Positions 18,684-27,515 of a stretch of 64,000 bases of DNA are shown here, in pieces. The stretch is from CAVSRC01 sp963730325 (GTDB lineage: Bacteria; Pseudomonadota; Alphaproteobacteria; Rhizobiales; Kaistiaceae), in the NCBI GenBank assembly GCA_963730325.1, contig CAVSRC010000019.1, positions 372,001 to 436,000 of the forward strand, written 5' to 3'. Position 1 is the stretch's first letter. Each line of letters starts with the position of its first letter. Under the pieces are notes generated by a model that made no database searches, was not told the DNA's origin, and worked only from the letters and a program-made list of their open reading frames with translations. The translations under genes were made by a program, and so were the position numbers.

Positions 18684-18878
18684 ATGCCTTTCAGGCCCAA
18701 CTACCGGCAGGCGCGCGGCGAGCGCGACCGCGCCAAGCGCCAGAAGAAGCAGGAGAAGCTGCGCAAGCGCGACGAGGACACCGCCCGCCGCAAGACCGAG
18801 CACGAGCCGGGCGAGAACGCCGAGGGTATTGCCAGCGACAACGCTGCTGCGCAGAGCGAGGACGGCGGCGAAGGGTAG
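18684..18878 (+). CDS. Small highly charged conserved hypothetical protein
   Basis: 64 residues from the ATG at 18684, preceded by AAGGAAGGAGACC. The N-terminus MPFRPNYRQARGERDRAKR and a following run of Lys/Arg/Glu (QKKQEKLRKRDED) predict one long charged helix, possibly a coiled coil. The C-terminus is acidic (SEDGGEG). I recall similar short proteins across Hyphomicrobiales, but no function is known. It sits between the csp terminator and a convergent GT25 gene. Confidence 0.72.
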   Translation: MPFRPNYRQARGERDRAKRQKKQEKLRKRDEDTARRKTEHEPGENAEGIASDNAAAQSEDGGEG

Positions 18879-18890
18879 ACCGCGATCGCC

Positions 18891-19733
18891 TCAGAATTGC
18901 CGGAAGCGGTCGGAGACCATGAAGCGCAGGATGTCGGCGATAAGGTCAAGGCGTGGATCGGGCGGCCACGGCCCCTGCCCGCGCACGATTTCGGCCAGGT
19001 CGCTGCGGGCGGATTCGATATCCGCCTCGATGAAGAAGCTGTTGCGCAGGAGAAGCGAGACCGCCTGCGAGGCGCTCTCCGGGTGGATGGTGGACGGGCC
19101 GCCGAGGACGAGGCCGGAGAGGAACGGGAACAGCAGCCCCGCCTTCAGCCGCCCGTCATGCACGGCGTCGCTATAGAGAAGATCGAGCGGACGCGCCGGC
19201 CCGGCGGCAAGCTCCTCGGCCAGCACCGCGCGCACGCGGCCAAGCGAGCGCGGATTGACGAAATAGGAGGTCGCGCCAGCGTATTTGGTGGTGGCGAGGT
19301 CGATCAGCGACAGCGACGGCGGCCGCCCCGGCCCGGCATTGCGGTCGTAGAGCCCCTTCAGCATGCGGATGAGCGGCAGTTCCTCGACCACCATCGCCTC
19401 GGTGTAAACGATGTCGAAGGGGTCCATCAGCCCGCCGGCGATCACCGATTGCAGCGCCGAGCCGAATGGCTGGGCGAGCACGGCATCGTCCTCCAGCACG
19501 TGGATGAAGCGGCCGTCGGCCGTCGCGCCGGCGATGAGGTCGTGGTGGGAGCGGAAGCAGCCATATTCGCCCGGCCGCAGCCGGCAGTCCGCCGGCTTCT
19601 CCGCGCCTGTCACTGCCGCGAAGCGCTGGTAGTGGCCGGTGAGCCCGGCGCGCGCGATGGTTCCATCCATCGCCGTGCGGCGCTCGGGCGAGGTGTCGAG
19701 ATTGATGTAGTAGCCCCGCCAAGGTGCCGGCAT
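18891..19733 (-). CDS. Glycosyltransferase family 25 (LPS-type) protein
   Basis: 280 residues from the ATG at 19733, chosen because a GGAGG/AGGGGG stretch precedes it. GT25 hallmarks are the opening YYINLDTSPERR, a GCFRSH segment, and the metal-binding HVLEDDAV motif. A later NPRSLGR and YSDAVHD complete the domain. GT25 enzymes add galactose or glucose to lipooligosaccharide or other surface glycans from nucleotide sugars in the cytoplasm. No other polysaccharide gene is next to it, so the acceptor is unknown. Confidence 0.83.
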   Translation of the reverse strand: MPAPWRGYYINLDTSPERRTAMDGTIARAGLTGHYQRFAAVTGAEKPADCRLRPGEYGCFRSHHDLIAGATADGRFIHVLEDDAVLAQPFGSALQSVIAGGLMDPFDIVYTEAMVVEELPLIRMLKGLYDRNAGPGRPPSLSLIDLATTKYAGATSYFVNPRSLGRVRAVLAEELAAGPARPLDLLYSDAVHDGRLKAGLLFPFLSGLVLGGPSTIHPESASQAVSLLLRNSFFIEADIESARSDLAEIVRGQGPWPPDPRLDLIADILRFMVSDRFRQF

Positions 19734-19775
19734 CCGGGTCCCCCTGCCTCCGGTCCCGCCCAAGCGGCCAAGACC

Positions 19776-20351
19776 CTAGAGAAGCGGTTCCTCATAGCGC
19801 GGGGCGCCATCGACCAGCAACCGCTTGAGCGCGGCGTGCCCGTCGGCGGCAAGCGCGATGTCGACCGCCAGGTGCTGGTCGTTGCGGAGCTTCTCCAGCG
19901 CGCGCCCGGTGCCCTCCGGCAGGAAGAACTGCTCGATGTTGTAGCTCACGCCGTAGATCTTGCAGGAGGCCGCGCATTCGCGGTCGCCGGGGCGGACATC
20001 GCGCACCTCGCCCTTGATCCAGGTGCCGTCCGCCGGCGGCGTGTGGGCAATCGCGGTGGCCTTCCAGCTGTCGTCGGATTGGGCCAGCGACACATAGACC
20101 GTATCGCCATAGTCGAAGCTGTCGTCGCCGTCGAGATCGGCGTTGTTGAGCCGCGAGATGTCGTAGGAGAACACGATGTAGTCGCCGCGCAAGAGGTCGC
20201 GCGGGTCGACTGGCACGACGGCGAGGCGCAGCTCGCGCCCGTTCTGAAGCAGCAGCGCACGGTCGGCGATCAGCCAGCCGACAAGCCCCGCCTGCACCAG
20301 AAAGGCGATGACGACCGCCACGCCGAAGGGAATCCACCACCGCTTCTTCAT
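19776..20351 (-). CDS. GDYXXLXY domain membrane-anchored protein
   Basis: 191 residues. One N-terminal membrane segment (WIPFGVAVVIAFLVQAGLVGWLIAD) is followed by an extracytoplasmic domain with the naming motif RGDYIVFSYDI and a second family strand (GTWIKGEVRDV). It has two cysteines close together (RECAASCKIYG). Its ATG overlaps the stop of the DUF2157 gene by ATGA, so the two are translated together. The pair is often found in bacteria and is thought to act at the membrane, but the function is unknown. Confidence 0.85.
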   Translation of the reverse strand: MKKRWWIPFGVAVVIAFLVQAGLVGWLIADRALLLQNGRELRLAVVPVDPRDLLRGDYIVFSYDISRLNNADLDGDDSFDYGDTVYVSLAQSDDSWKATAIAHTPPADGTWIKGEVRDVRPGDRECAASCKIYGVSYNIEQFFLPEGTGRALEKLRNDQHLAVDIALAADGHAALKRLLVDGAPRYEEPLL

Positions 20352-21664
20352 GGCATGGCCTCCGGCGCCGCCACGGGTGCATGGGCGCCGCGTCCGGCGA
20401 GATAGCGGTCGAGGCGGTAGAGGCCCCAGGCAAGCACGATGAACAGCACGCCGCCCAGCAGAAAAGCGACGGCCGTGTTCATCAGCGAGCCGAAGGTGAC
20501 GGCGTAAAGGTAGACCACCTCGGCGCCCAGCGCGAAGAGGCCGGTGGATTTGCTCGAGCCGGCGACGTCGGTCTGGCCGAGATTGACCGCCCACAAGGCG
20601 GCGATCACCACCATGGCGCCGCCGGCGACGCGCGCCCACAACTCGGCGGGCGGCAGGTTGAGCGCAAACGCGATGGCTGCGATGCCGAGCACGGCGATGG
20701 CCACCCCATCGAGTGCGGTGAGGCTCTTGCGTGTGGCTGCCAGTGCGGCCAGCGCCAAGGCGACCACCACCATGACGATGCTGAGCGTGATCAGCGTATG
20801 CTCGCCGATGGAGGGCTCCTTGATCGTCTGCTCGATGCCGAGCCCGACGAGGATGGCGACCAGCGCCGGCCACAGCATGTCGCGGCCAAGCCCGGCGATC
20901 CGTTCATGGCGGAGGCTCGCCAGCGCCGCCCCGGCCGCGAACAACAGCAGCGCGGTGGAGACGCCCAGCGCGGCGGCGCCGGCAAAGGACCAATCGTAGT
21001 GGCGGCTGGCGGAGCCGATGGCGAACACGACCCAGAAGACGAAGGCCAGGACCGACAGCAGGCGGTCGTTGCGCGAGTTGATGACAGTGGCGATGGCGCC
21101 GCCGGCAAGCACCGGCAAGAGCCCCAGCCAATGGGGCGCGGCGCCCATGTCCACGGTGGCGATGTAGGTCCAGAAGCCGCCGCCGACGAGACCCAGCGCC
21201 GTCATGGTCGGTGAGCCGGTAAGCAGCGCAGCGGCGAAGATGCCGACCAGCCAGAGAGCGACGGCGCCGGAGAACTCGCCGTTCAGGTGATAGCTCTGGC
21301 CGACCAGCGCGATCGCCGCGGCGAAGACGAGGCCGGCGACGAGCAGCGCCACTTCGGCGAAGACGCGCAGGCTGCGCCGGTTGAGCAGGCCGGCCGCGCC
21401 ATAGGCCAGCGCCAGACCGGCCGCCAGCAGGCCGAGGCGCGCCAGGCGCGGGATCTCCTGCCAGTTGGCACTGACGAAGGCGATGACGCCGAGGCCGACG
21501 AGCAGGCCGCCGAACATGCCGACGACCGTGGCGAGGCTGAACGCGGCGCGCCCGGCCCGGACAGCGGCGAGGATCGCATTGGCACCGTCGGGCGTCACCC
21601 AGCCGGCATCGCGCCATTTCGGCAGGTCGACGGCAAGACGCTTGCGGTAGGCACGGTCGAGCAT
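20348..21664 (-). CDS. DUF2157 polytopic membrane protein
   Basis: 438 residues with a soluble N-terminus (AYRKRLAVDLPKWRDAGWVTPDGANAI) and then a dozen or so hydrophobic segments. The N-terminal helix and the first membrane pair (GMFGGLLVGLGVIAFVSANW) are the DUF2157 signature. The last segment ends in a short cytoplasmic tail. It is coupled by a 4-base stop/start overlap to the GDYXXLXY gene downstream, the usual partner. Probably a two-protein membrane complex of unknown role. Confidence 0.87.
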   Translation of the reverse strand: MLDRAYRKRLAVDLPKWRDAGWVTPDGANAILAAVRAGRAAFSLATVVGMFGGLLVGLGVIAFVSANWQEIPRLARLGLLAAGLALAYGAAGLLNRRSLRVFAEVALLVAGLVFAAAIALVGQSYHLNGEFSGAVALWLVGIFAAALLTGSPTMTALGLVGGGFWTYIATVDMGAAPHWLGLLPVLAGGAIATVINSRNDRLLSVLAFVFWVVFAIGSASRHYDWSFAGAAALGVSTALLLFAAGAALASLRHERIAGLGRDMLWPALVAILVGLGIEQTIKEPSIGEHTLITLSIVMVVVALALAALAATRKSLTALDGVAIAVLGIAAIAFALNLPPAELWARVAGGAMVVIAALWAVNLGQTDVAGSSKSTGLFALGAEVVYLYAVTFGSLMNTAVAFLLGGVLFIVLAWGLYRLDRYLAGRGAHAPVAAPEAMP

Positions 21665-21851
21665 GCGGGTCTCCGGAATGAGGCCGTCTCCTTATGCGCG
21701 CCGCCGGCCCGTCGGGAAGTGTCCGCGATCACAGCGGCGGCCGGCGGCGGGATGGTTCCCCCGCGAGCATGGCATTTTTGCGATGCGGCGGCGGGACGCT
21801 GGCGTTTCGGCCGGGGCGCTGGCAGCATACGCCCGAGGAGGCCGGCTACCC

Positions 21852-22490
21852 ATGTTCGACTATCTGCTGAACGCCCTGGTCACGCTGCTGGTCACCGTCG
21901 ACCCGCTGGGCCTTGCGCCGATCTTCCTGGTGTTGACCACCGGAATGGCCGGCAGCGCCCGGCGCCAGACCGCCATTCGCGCCTCGGCGGTGGCGGCCGG
22001 TGTGCTGGTCGCCTTTGCCTTGATCGGCGAGCAGCTCCTTGGCTTTCTCGGTATCTCGCTCGCCGCCTTCCGCATTTCCGGCGGGCTGCTGCTCTTCGTC
22101 ATTGCCTTCGAGATGGTCTTCGGGCTGCGCATGCAGCGCAAGACCAGTCAGGCGCACGATGCGGCCAATCGCGACGATAACAGCCATATCGCCGTGTTCC
22201 CGCTGGCGATCCCGCTGATCTCCGGCCCCGGCGCCATCTCGGCGACTATCCTCTTGGCCTCGCGCGCGCCCTCGGCCCTCGCGATGGCGATGCTGATCGT
22301 CGTCATCGTTCTGATGATCGGGGCGTGCCTTGCCGTCTTTCTGGTGGCCAACCGCGCCGAACGGCTGCTCGGGGAGACGGGGCGCATCGTCGTCAGCCGC
22401 CTGCTTGGCCTGCTGCTCGCCGCCCTTTCCGTTCAGTTCGTTGCCGACGGCATCATGACGTTCGTTCACGGCGGCGGCACGCCGACATAG
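21852..22490 (+). CDS. MarC family integral membrane protein
   Basis: 212 residues from the ATG at 21852 with GAGGAGG upstream. Six hydrophobic segments match MarC (UPF0056): TLLVTVDPLGLAPIFLVLT, FLGISLAAFRISGGLLLFVIAFEMVFG, and FPLAIPLISGPGAISATILL. The conserved DPLG and SGPGAI loops are intact. MarC proteins are inner-membrane proteins of unknown transport function; the old link to multiple antibiotic resistance was not upheld. It converges with ssb. Confidence 0.92.
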   Translation: MFDYLLNALVTLLVTVDPLGLAPIFLVLTTGMAGSARRQTAIRASAVAAGVLVAFALIGEQLLGFLGISLAAFRISGGLLLFVIAFEMVFGLRMQRKTSQAHDAANRDDNSHIAVFPLAIPLISGPGAISATILLASRAPSALAMAMLIVVIVLMIGACLAVFLVANRAERLLGETGRIVVSRLLGLLLAALSVQFVADGIMTFVHGGGTPT

Positions 22491-22536
22491 CGAACCGCCG
22501 TCATCTCATGCCCGCTGCGGGCAACCGGCGAAAAAC

Positions 22537-23034
22537 CTAGAACGGAATGTCGTCGTCGAGTTCCTCGGCGAGCGAGGCACCGCCCGAACCGCCGGCGGAG
22601 CTGCCCTGCCCACGTCCCGCATCCATCGGGCTCGAGCGGCCGAAATCGCCACCGCTATTGGCGCCGGCGCCGCTGGCGTCGCCGCGACCGTCGAGCATGG
22701 TCAGCTGCGAATTGAAGCCCTGCAGTACCACCTCGGTCGAATAGCGGTCCTGGCCCGACTGGTCCTGCCACTTGCGGGTCTGCAACTGGCCCTCGAGATA
22801 GACCTTGGAGCCCTTGCGCAGATACTGCTCGGCGATCCGGCAGAGCCCCTCATTGAAGATCACCACCCGGTGCCACTCGGTCCTCTCGCGCCGCTCGCCG
22901 GTCGCCTTGTCGCGCCAGTTCTCCGAGGTCGCCACCCTGAGATTGGCGATCGGCCGGCCGTCATTGGTGCGGCGGATCTCCGGGTCGGCGCCCAGATTGC
23001 CAATGAGGATGACCTTGTTGACACTCCCGGCCAT
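22537..23034 (-). CDS. ssb: Single-stranded DNA-binding protein
   Basis: 165 residues from the ATG at 23034, preceded by GGAAGGAGG; the upstream in-frame GTG is not used. The OB fold is at residues 1-110 (MAGSVNKVILIGNLGADPEIR, WHRVVIFNEGL, YLEGQLQTRKWQDQSG). A Gly/Ser-rich linker follows, then the acidic tip DDDIPF that recruits repair and replication proteins. It coats single-stranded DNA in replication and repair. An SOS box about 110 bases upstream suggests LexA control. Confidence 0.97.
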   Translation of the reverse strand: MAGSVNKVILIGNLGADPEIRRTNDGRPIANLRVATSENWRDKATGERRERTEWHRVVIFNEGLCRIAEQYLRKGSKVYLEGQLQTRKWQDQSGQDRYSTEVVLQGFNSQLTMLDGRGDASGAGANSGGDFGRSSPMDAGRGQGSSAGGSGGASLAEELDDDIPF

Positions 23035-23143
23035 GGCTCTGACCTCCTTCCCTGTTCGCACGATCCAAGTCTTCGCGGGACCCTAATCCCTGTGCCTTTG
23101 CCGGCGTGGAGCAAAGCCGGCTAAAGGCGATCTTATCCACAGT

Positions 23144-23158
23144 GTTCTGTTTATGTTC
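23144..23158. promoter_or_regulatory. LexA (SOS) box, alphaproteobacterial type
   Basis: GTTC-TGTTTAT-GTTC, an exact match to the GTTC-N7-GTTC direct repeat bound by alphaproteobacterial LexA. It lies in the divergent spacer between ssb (minus, start 23034) and the zinc-ribbon gene (plus, start 23303). In many relatives the same position is shared by ssb and uvrA; uvrA is not here. Confidence 0.75.
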
Positions 23159-23302
23159 TCATCGCTGGCGGCGCCTGTCCAGCCTTTTCTGCCCGCTTCC
23201 AGCAAACGACCTCGTTTGGAATTGATCCAGATCAAATACAGAAGCCGCTCGTCCATGTGCTTATTCGCGGGGGCTTCGTGGAGCACATGCAGGGGGACGG
23301 TG

Positions 23303-23474
23303 ATGGACGACAAGACCAAGCGGTACCACCCGCTCATGTGCCCGGTGTGCAGGATGGCAATGGTCGGCCAGAAGTCCGATCCCAGCCTGCCGGATTACGA
23401 CCGCTTCGAATGCATGAACTGCGGCGCCGTGGTACTGCGCGAGGAACTCCGCACCCGACGCCAGCACTGCCTGA
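23303..23474 (+). CDS. Small zinc-ribbon protein, probable +1 frameshift near its end
   Basis: Starts MDDKTKRYHPLMCPVCRMAM behind AGGGGGACGG. Two Cys-x2-Cys knuckles (CPVC and CMNC, about 20 residues apart) make a C4 zinc ribbon. As written, the frame runs on to 23785 opposite another gene, with unlikely Arg-rich sequence. If one C is removed from CACCCGACG (near 23453-23456), the protein ends REELRTDASTA at a stop at 23472-23474, giving 56 residues and no overlap. Function unknown; downstream of the SOS box, so possibly damage-regulated. Confidence 0.55.
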
Positions 23475-23509
23475 ACCGCCCCGGCCCCTCGCGGCGCCGG
23501 TCCCAACGC

Positions 23510-23701
23510 TCAACCCTCGGTCATTGCGTCCAGTCGGGGTTCGAGCCTGGCGCGGCGGGCACGATCGCGGCTCAACAGCACGCGCGCTTCGGATCGTGTT
23601 TGCGCCGGCTGCGTCGAGATGCCGTCCTTGGTGAACGTCACCACCAGAAACGGCAGGCCGTCTTTTGGCGGTGGGTAGATGGTGCCCTGAAAGTCGTCCA
23701 T
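23510..23701 (-). CDS. Small conserved hypothetical protein
   Basis: 63 residues from the ATG at 23701, with GAGGGGG upstream. It reads MDDFQGTIYPPPKDGLPFLV then VTFTKDGISTQPAQTRSEAR, a compact strand-rich start followed by a basic, helical C-terminus (LSRDRARRARLEPRL). No domain is recognised. It sits between the zinc-ribbon gene and ligD. Calling it real rests on the ribosome site and its non-repetitive composition. Confidence 0.55.
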   Translation of the reverse strand: MDDFQGTIYPPPKDGLPFLVVTFTKDGISTQPAQTRSEARVLLSRDRARRARLEPRLDAMTEG

Positions 23702-23836
23702 GCGAACCCCCTCGCGGTTGGTCAGGCGGGTAGAGTACATCGTCGCCGCAGCCAAAACGACACAATTTCGACAAGTGTGAATTGATGCGCGTCAAGCATT
23801 ACTTTGCCGGCGTACTATTTCGCCGGCTTGCCGAAA

Positions 23837-26362
23837 TTACTTTGCCGTCAATCGTTCCAGCGGCAGCGTCTGGTCGATATCGAAATAGCCGCCCCACGGG
23901 TCCTTCTTGCGACGCGCCAGAAGCCCGGCAGCATTTTCGACCGTCGCCTCGTGCGCGTTCGGCAATCGACCGAGGGCAGTCCAGGATACCGGCCACGCCA
24001 ACGGTGCGCCCTTGCGTGCGCGCGTCGAGAACGGTGCGATCGCCGTGGCGCCGCGGGCGTTGCGCAGATAGTCGATGAAGATGCGGTTCTTGCGCTTGGT
24101 CTTCGACATTTCGGCGAGGTAGCGTTCAGGTGCGTCCGAGGCCAATGTACGCGCCATGGCCTCGGCAAAGGCGCGGATATCCTGCCATTCGTGATGCGGC
24201 GTCAGCGGTACGACAACGTGTATGCCCTTGCCGCCGGTGGCCATGGGAAACGACACCAGTCCCAGGTTCTTGAGGCGGTCGCGCATCTCGCGGGCGGCGT
24301 TACGTACCGTGGCGAAATCCACGGCATCGTCGGGATCGAGGTCGAAGACCAGCCGGTCGGGCTTTTCGAGCGTCTGGTTGTGGGCACCCCAGATATGCAG
24401 TTCGAGCACACCCATCTGCACGGCCGCGACCAGCCCGCGCTCGTCCTCGATATAGAGATACTGGCCCTTGCTCTCCTTCTCCTTGATGAAGACCCGCTTG
24501 AAGGCGTCGGGGAAGCCGGGCGAAGCGTGCTTCTGGAAGAAGCCGTCGCCGTCGGCACCGGAGGGAAAGCGCACCAGGCTCAGCGGCCGGTTGGCGACAT
24601 GCGGCAGGATCAAATCCTTGACCGACAGGTAGTAGTCGACCAGCCGCCGCTTGGTGATCGCCTGGCCGGCGAACACCACCCGGTCGGGATGGGTGACGCG
24701 CACGCCCGCGATCTCGATGGCGCCGTCATCGCCTCTGGTATCGACCGAAACGACGGCGGAGGGTTTCGCAGGGTGGCGTTTCGCGGCGGGCACCTCGCGC
24801 TTGATCTCGGCAGTGGGCTTGTCGCGCCGCAGACCCTTGAAGGCGGCCTGACGGACATAGCCCTCGTCGGTCCAGCCGGCGAAGGATACCTCGATCGTGA
24901 GCTCCGGACGCACGAAACGCGCCTTGCGGCGAATGTCCGTCGGCACGTCGTCGGCCGGCGCCGTCTTGATGTGCCGTGCCTCCAGCTCGGGCTGGAGCTG
25001 CTTGAACTCGCGCTCGCCGAAGCCGCTGCCGACCCGGCCGCGGTAGGTCAGCCGGTCCTCGTCGCGCGTGGCGACAAGCAGAGAAGAGAAGGGCCGGCCG
25101 CGCACGGTCGAGGGCTGCCAGCCAATGACGATCACCTCCTGACCGCGGCCGCATTTGACCTTCATCCAGCTCTTGCTGCGGCTGGAGCGATAGGGCGCGT
25201 CGGCGCGCTTGGAGACGATGCCTTCGAGATCCATGTCGCAGGCGCGGGCGAAGGTTTCGGCGCCGTGGCCGACGACGTGATCGGAATAGAAGATCGGCGG
25301 CGGCAGGCCGTCAATGAGCGCCGCCAGCCGCTTCTTGCGTTCGACAAGCGGCAACTTGCGCAGGTCGGCGCCGTCGAGGGCGATGAGATCGAAGGCGTAA
25401 TAGACGATGTCGTCGCGGCCCTCGGCGATCGAATCCTGCAGGCGGCCGAAGCTGCTGCGCCCATCGTCGTCGCGCACCACGGCTTCGCCGTCGATCAGCG
25501 CCGAGCGGCACGGCAGGTCTGCCAGCGGCCAGACGATGGACCTGAAGCGGTCGGTCCAGTCGAGGCCGGTGCGCGTGAAAATGCGCGCCCGGCCGCTGCC
25601 GATGGCGGCGACGGCGCGATAGCCGTCGAACTTGATCTCGTGCAGCCAGGCGTCGCCGCCGGGCGGCGCCTCGGCCAGCGTGGCGAGCTGCGGCGCCACG
25701 AAGGCGGGCGGATCGGCGCCCTGGCCTTTCTTCTTCGCGGGCTTCGCCTCCTTGAAGCGGAAGCCCTCCACCCATTCGACATTGCCGGCGGCGATCTCCG
25801 CCATCGTCCGGCCGCTGCGGACGCTCGTCAGTCCACGTTCGACGATCGGCACCCGTTCCGGGCCGGCATAGGCGTCCTTCTCCTTGATGAGCAGCCAATT
25901 CTCGTGTTTGGAGCGCTCGCCCTTCTTCGGCTTCATGCGCACCAGCACCCACTGGCCGCGCAGCCGCTTGCCATGGAGGATGAATTTGAGGTCGCCCTTG
26001 GCAAGCCCGGCTTCGGCATCGCCGACCGGCTCCCAGGTGCCCTCGTCCCAGAGCATCACCGTGCCGCCGCCGTAATTGCCCTTTGGGATGGTCCCCTCGA
26101 AGTCGCCATAGTCGAGCGGGTGGTCCTCGACATGGACGGCCAGGCGCTTCTCGGCCGGATCAAAGCTCGGCCCGTTGGGCACAGCCCAGGAGAGCAACAC
26201 GCCGCCGCGCTCGAGGCGGAAGTCGAAGTGCATCCGCGTCGCGTCGTGCTTCTGGATCAGATAGCGGTTGCCGCCACCGGTGCGATCGGAGGCGCTGCCG
26301 CCGGGTTCGGCGGTCTTCGAGAAATCGCGCTTGGCGCGGTAGCTGGCGAGACGGTCGGCCAT
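23837..26362 (-). CDS. ligD: ATP-dependent DNA ligase LigD (PE-LIG-POL), NHEJ
   Basis: 841 residues with all three domains in the order 3'-phosphoesterase, ligase, polymerase. PE is at about 1-190 (HDATRMHFDFRLE). LIG is at about 220-530, with nucleotidyl-lysine motif I EIKFDGYR (Lys244) and LEGIVSKR. POL is at about 560-841 (THPDRVVF, the DLDPDD catalytic acid pair, TGGKGIHVVVPL). LigD trims, fills and seals double-strand breaks with Ku in non-homologous end joining. Ku lies just upstream on the same strand (60 bases away), forming a complete two-gene repair system. Confidence 0.97.
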   Translation of the reverse strand: MADRLASYRAKRDFSKTAEPGGSASDRTGGGNRYLIQKHDATRMHFDFRLERGGVLLSWAVPNGPSFDPAEKRLAVHVEDHPLDYGDFEGTIPKGNYGGGTVMLWDEGTWEPVGDAEAGLAKGDLKFILHGKRLRGQWVLVRMKPKKGERSKHENWLLIKEKDAYAGPERVPIVERGLTSVRSGRTMAEIAAGNVEWVEGFRFKEAKPAKKKGQGADPPAFVAPQLATLAEAPPGGDAWLHEIKFDGYRAVAAIGSGRARIFTRTGLDWTDRFRSIVWPLADLPCRSALIDGEAVVRDDDGRSSFGRLQDSIAEGRDDIVYYAFDLIALDGADLRKLPLVERKKRLAALIDGLPPPIFYSDHVVGHGAETFARACDMDLEGIVSKRADAPYRSSRSKSWMKVKCGRGQEVIVIGWQPSTVRGRPFSSLLVATRDEDRLTYRGRVGSGFGEREFKQLQPELEARHIKTAPADDVPTDIRRKARFVRPELTIEVSFAGWTDEGYVRQAAFKGLRRDKPTAEIKREVPAAKRHPAKPSAVVSVDTRGDDGAIEIAGVRVTHPDRVVFAGQAITKRRLVDYYLSVKDLILPHVANRPLSLVRFPSGADGDGFFQKHASPGFPDAFKRVFIKEKESKGQYLYIEDERGLVAAVQMGVLELHIWGAHNQTLEKPDRLVFDLDPDDAVDFATVRNAAREMRDRLKNLGLVSFPMATGGKGIHVVVPLTPHHEWQDIRAFAEAMARTLASDAPERYLAEMSKTKRKNRIFIDYLRNARGATAIAPFSTRARKGAPLAWPVSWTALGRLPNAHEATVENAAGLLARRKKDPWGGYFDIDQTLPLERLTAK

Positions 26363-26421
26363 GACGGCAGCCTATCGCACGGCAGCCGCCGGGCAACGCG
26401 CGCCGACGGCGGGTCTAGCGG

Positions 26422-27375
26422 TCAGGCCGCCCGGCGGCCCTTGGCCGGCGTCTTGGCGGTCTTGGCGGTCTTCTTGGCCGATTTCGCCTTGGCGGGTTTG
26501 GCCGGGGCCTTGCCCTTCCTGGTCGGCGTGGCGGCGCTGGCCGCGGCAACCTTGCGCGTCCCGTTGCCGTTGGCGGCGCCCTTGCCGCCCGCCGCCTGGC
26601 GTTCCTTGACGCTCCGCTTCAGCGCCTCCATCAGGTCGATCACCTTGCCGCCAAGCTGCGGCTCGTCGATCTCGTGAACCGGCCGGTCTTCCAGCTTGGC
26701 GTCGATCAACTCGCGCAGCGCAATGTCGTACTGGTTCTTGAAAGCCTTCGGATCGAACGGCTTGACCTTGCGCTCGATCAGCTCGGTGGCGAGCGAAAGG
26801 AGTTCCTTCTCCGGCTTCGCCGCCGGCACCGTGGTGAAGAACTGCTCGGGGTTCTGCAACTCCTCGGCATAGCGCACCGTCTCGATGACCAGCCCCTTGC
26901 CCGCCGCCCTCAGCGCCACGATGCTCGCCTGGCCGCGGGCGACCAGCTGACCGAGGCCGATCTTCTTCGTCGCCTTCAGCGCGTCGCGCAGCACCACATA
27001 GGCCTCGCCGGCAACCTCGTCCTCGTCGGGCGAGACGAAATAGGGCTTCTCGAAATAGATGGAGTCGATCTCGTCCTCGTCGACGAACTGGACAAGGTCG
27101 ATGGTGTGCTTGGCCTCGAGCTTGACGTCGCCGATCTCGTCGTCGGTGAGCAGGACGTATTTGCCCTTCTCCACCTCATAGCCCTTGACGATATCCTGCG
27201 CGTCGACGGCGCCGAGACCGGGCACGACCTTCTCGTAGCGAATGCGCTTGCCGCTCGGCTTGTGGATCTGGTTGAACGCGATGCGGGCCGCGCTCTTCGT
27301 CGCGGGAAACACCTGAACCGGGATCGACACCAGCGCCAGCCGGATCTGGCCCTGCCAATACGCACGCGCGGCCAT
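26422..27375 (-). CDS. ku: Ku protein, NHEJ
   Basis: 317 residues from the ATG at 27375, chosen because GGAGGAG is at a good distance; ATGs at 27381 and 27402 are alternatives. The Ku core (about 1-250) begins AARAYWQGQIRLALVSIPVQ and includes the long bridge region around YEKVVPGLGAV. The C-terminus is a Lys/Ala/Pro-rich basic tail (KGKAPAKPAKAKSAKKTAK) that in other bacterial Ku proteins aids DNA binding and threading. It forms a ring on DNA ends and recruits LigD, encoded next downstream. Confidence 0.96.
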   Translation of the reverse strand: MAARAYWQGQIRLALVSIPVQVFPATKSAARIAFNQIHKPSGKRIRYEKVVPGLGAVDAQDIVKGYEVEKGKYVLLTDDEIGDVKLEAKHTIDLVQFVDEDEIDSIYFEKPYFVSPDEDEVAGEAYVVLRDALKATKKIGLGQLVARGQASIVALRAAGKGLVIETVRYAEELQNPEQFFTTVPAAKPEKELLSLATELIERKVKPFDPKAFKNQYDIALRELIDAKLEDRPVHEIDEPQLGGKVIDLMEALKRSVKERQAAGGKGAANGNGTRKVAAASAATPTRKGKAPAKPAKAKSAKKTAKTAKTPAKGRRAA

Positions 27376-27515
27376 ACTCATCTCCTCCGATACACCAGAC
27401 ACGACTTGCGGGGTTCATGATCGGAAACGCCCGCCCCGCGAGGCCGGTTCCGCCGCAAAGGGCGGAGATTACGCGCCGACGGGTTAATGCTCAAACCACC
27501 TACGGAAAGTTGATT

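Noticed and set aside
23804..26677. A 957-residue plus-strand open frame opposite ligD
   Set aside because: Antisense shadow of ligD with no recognisable domain; its length comes from codon bias only.
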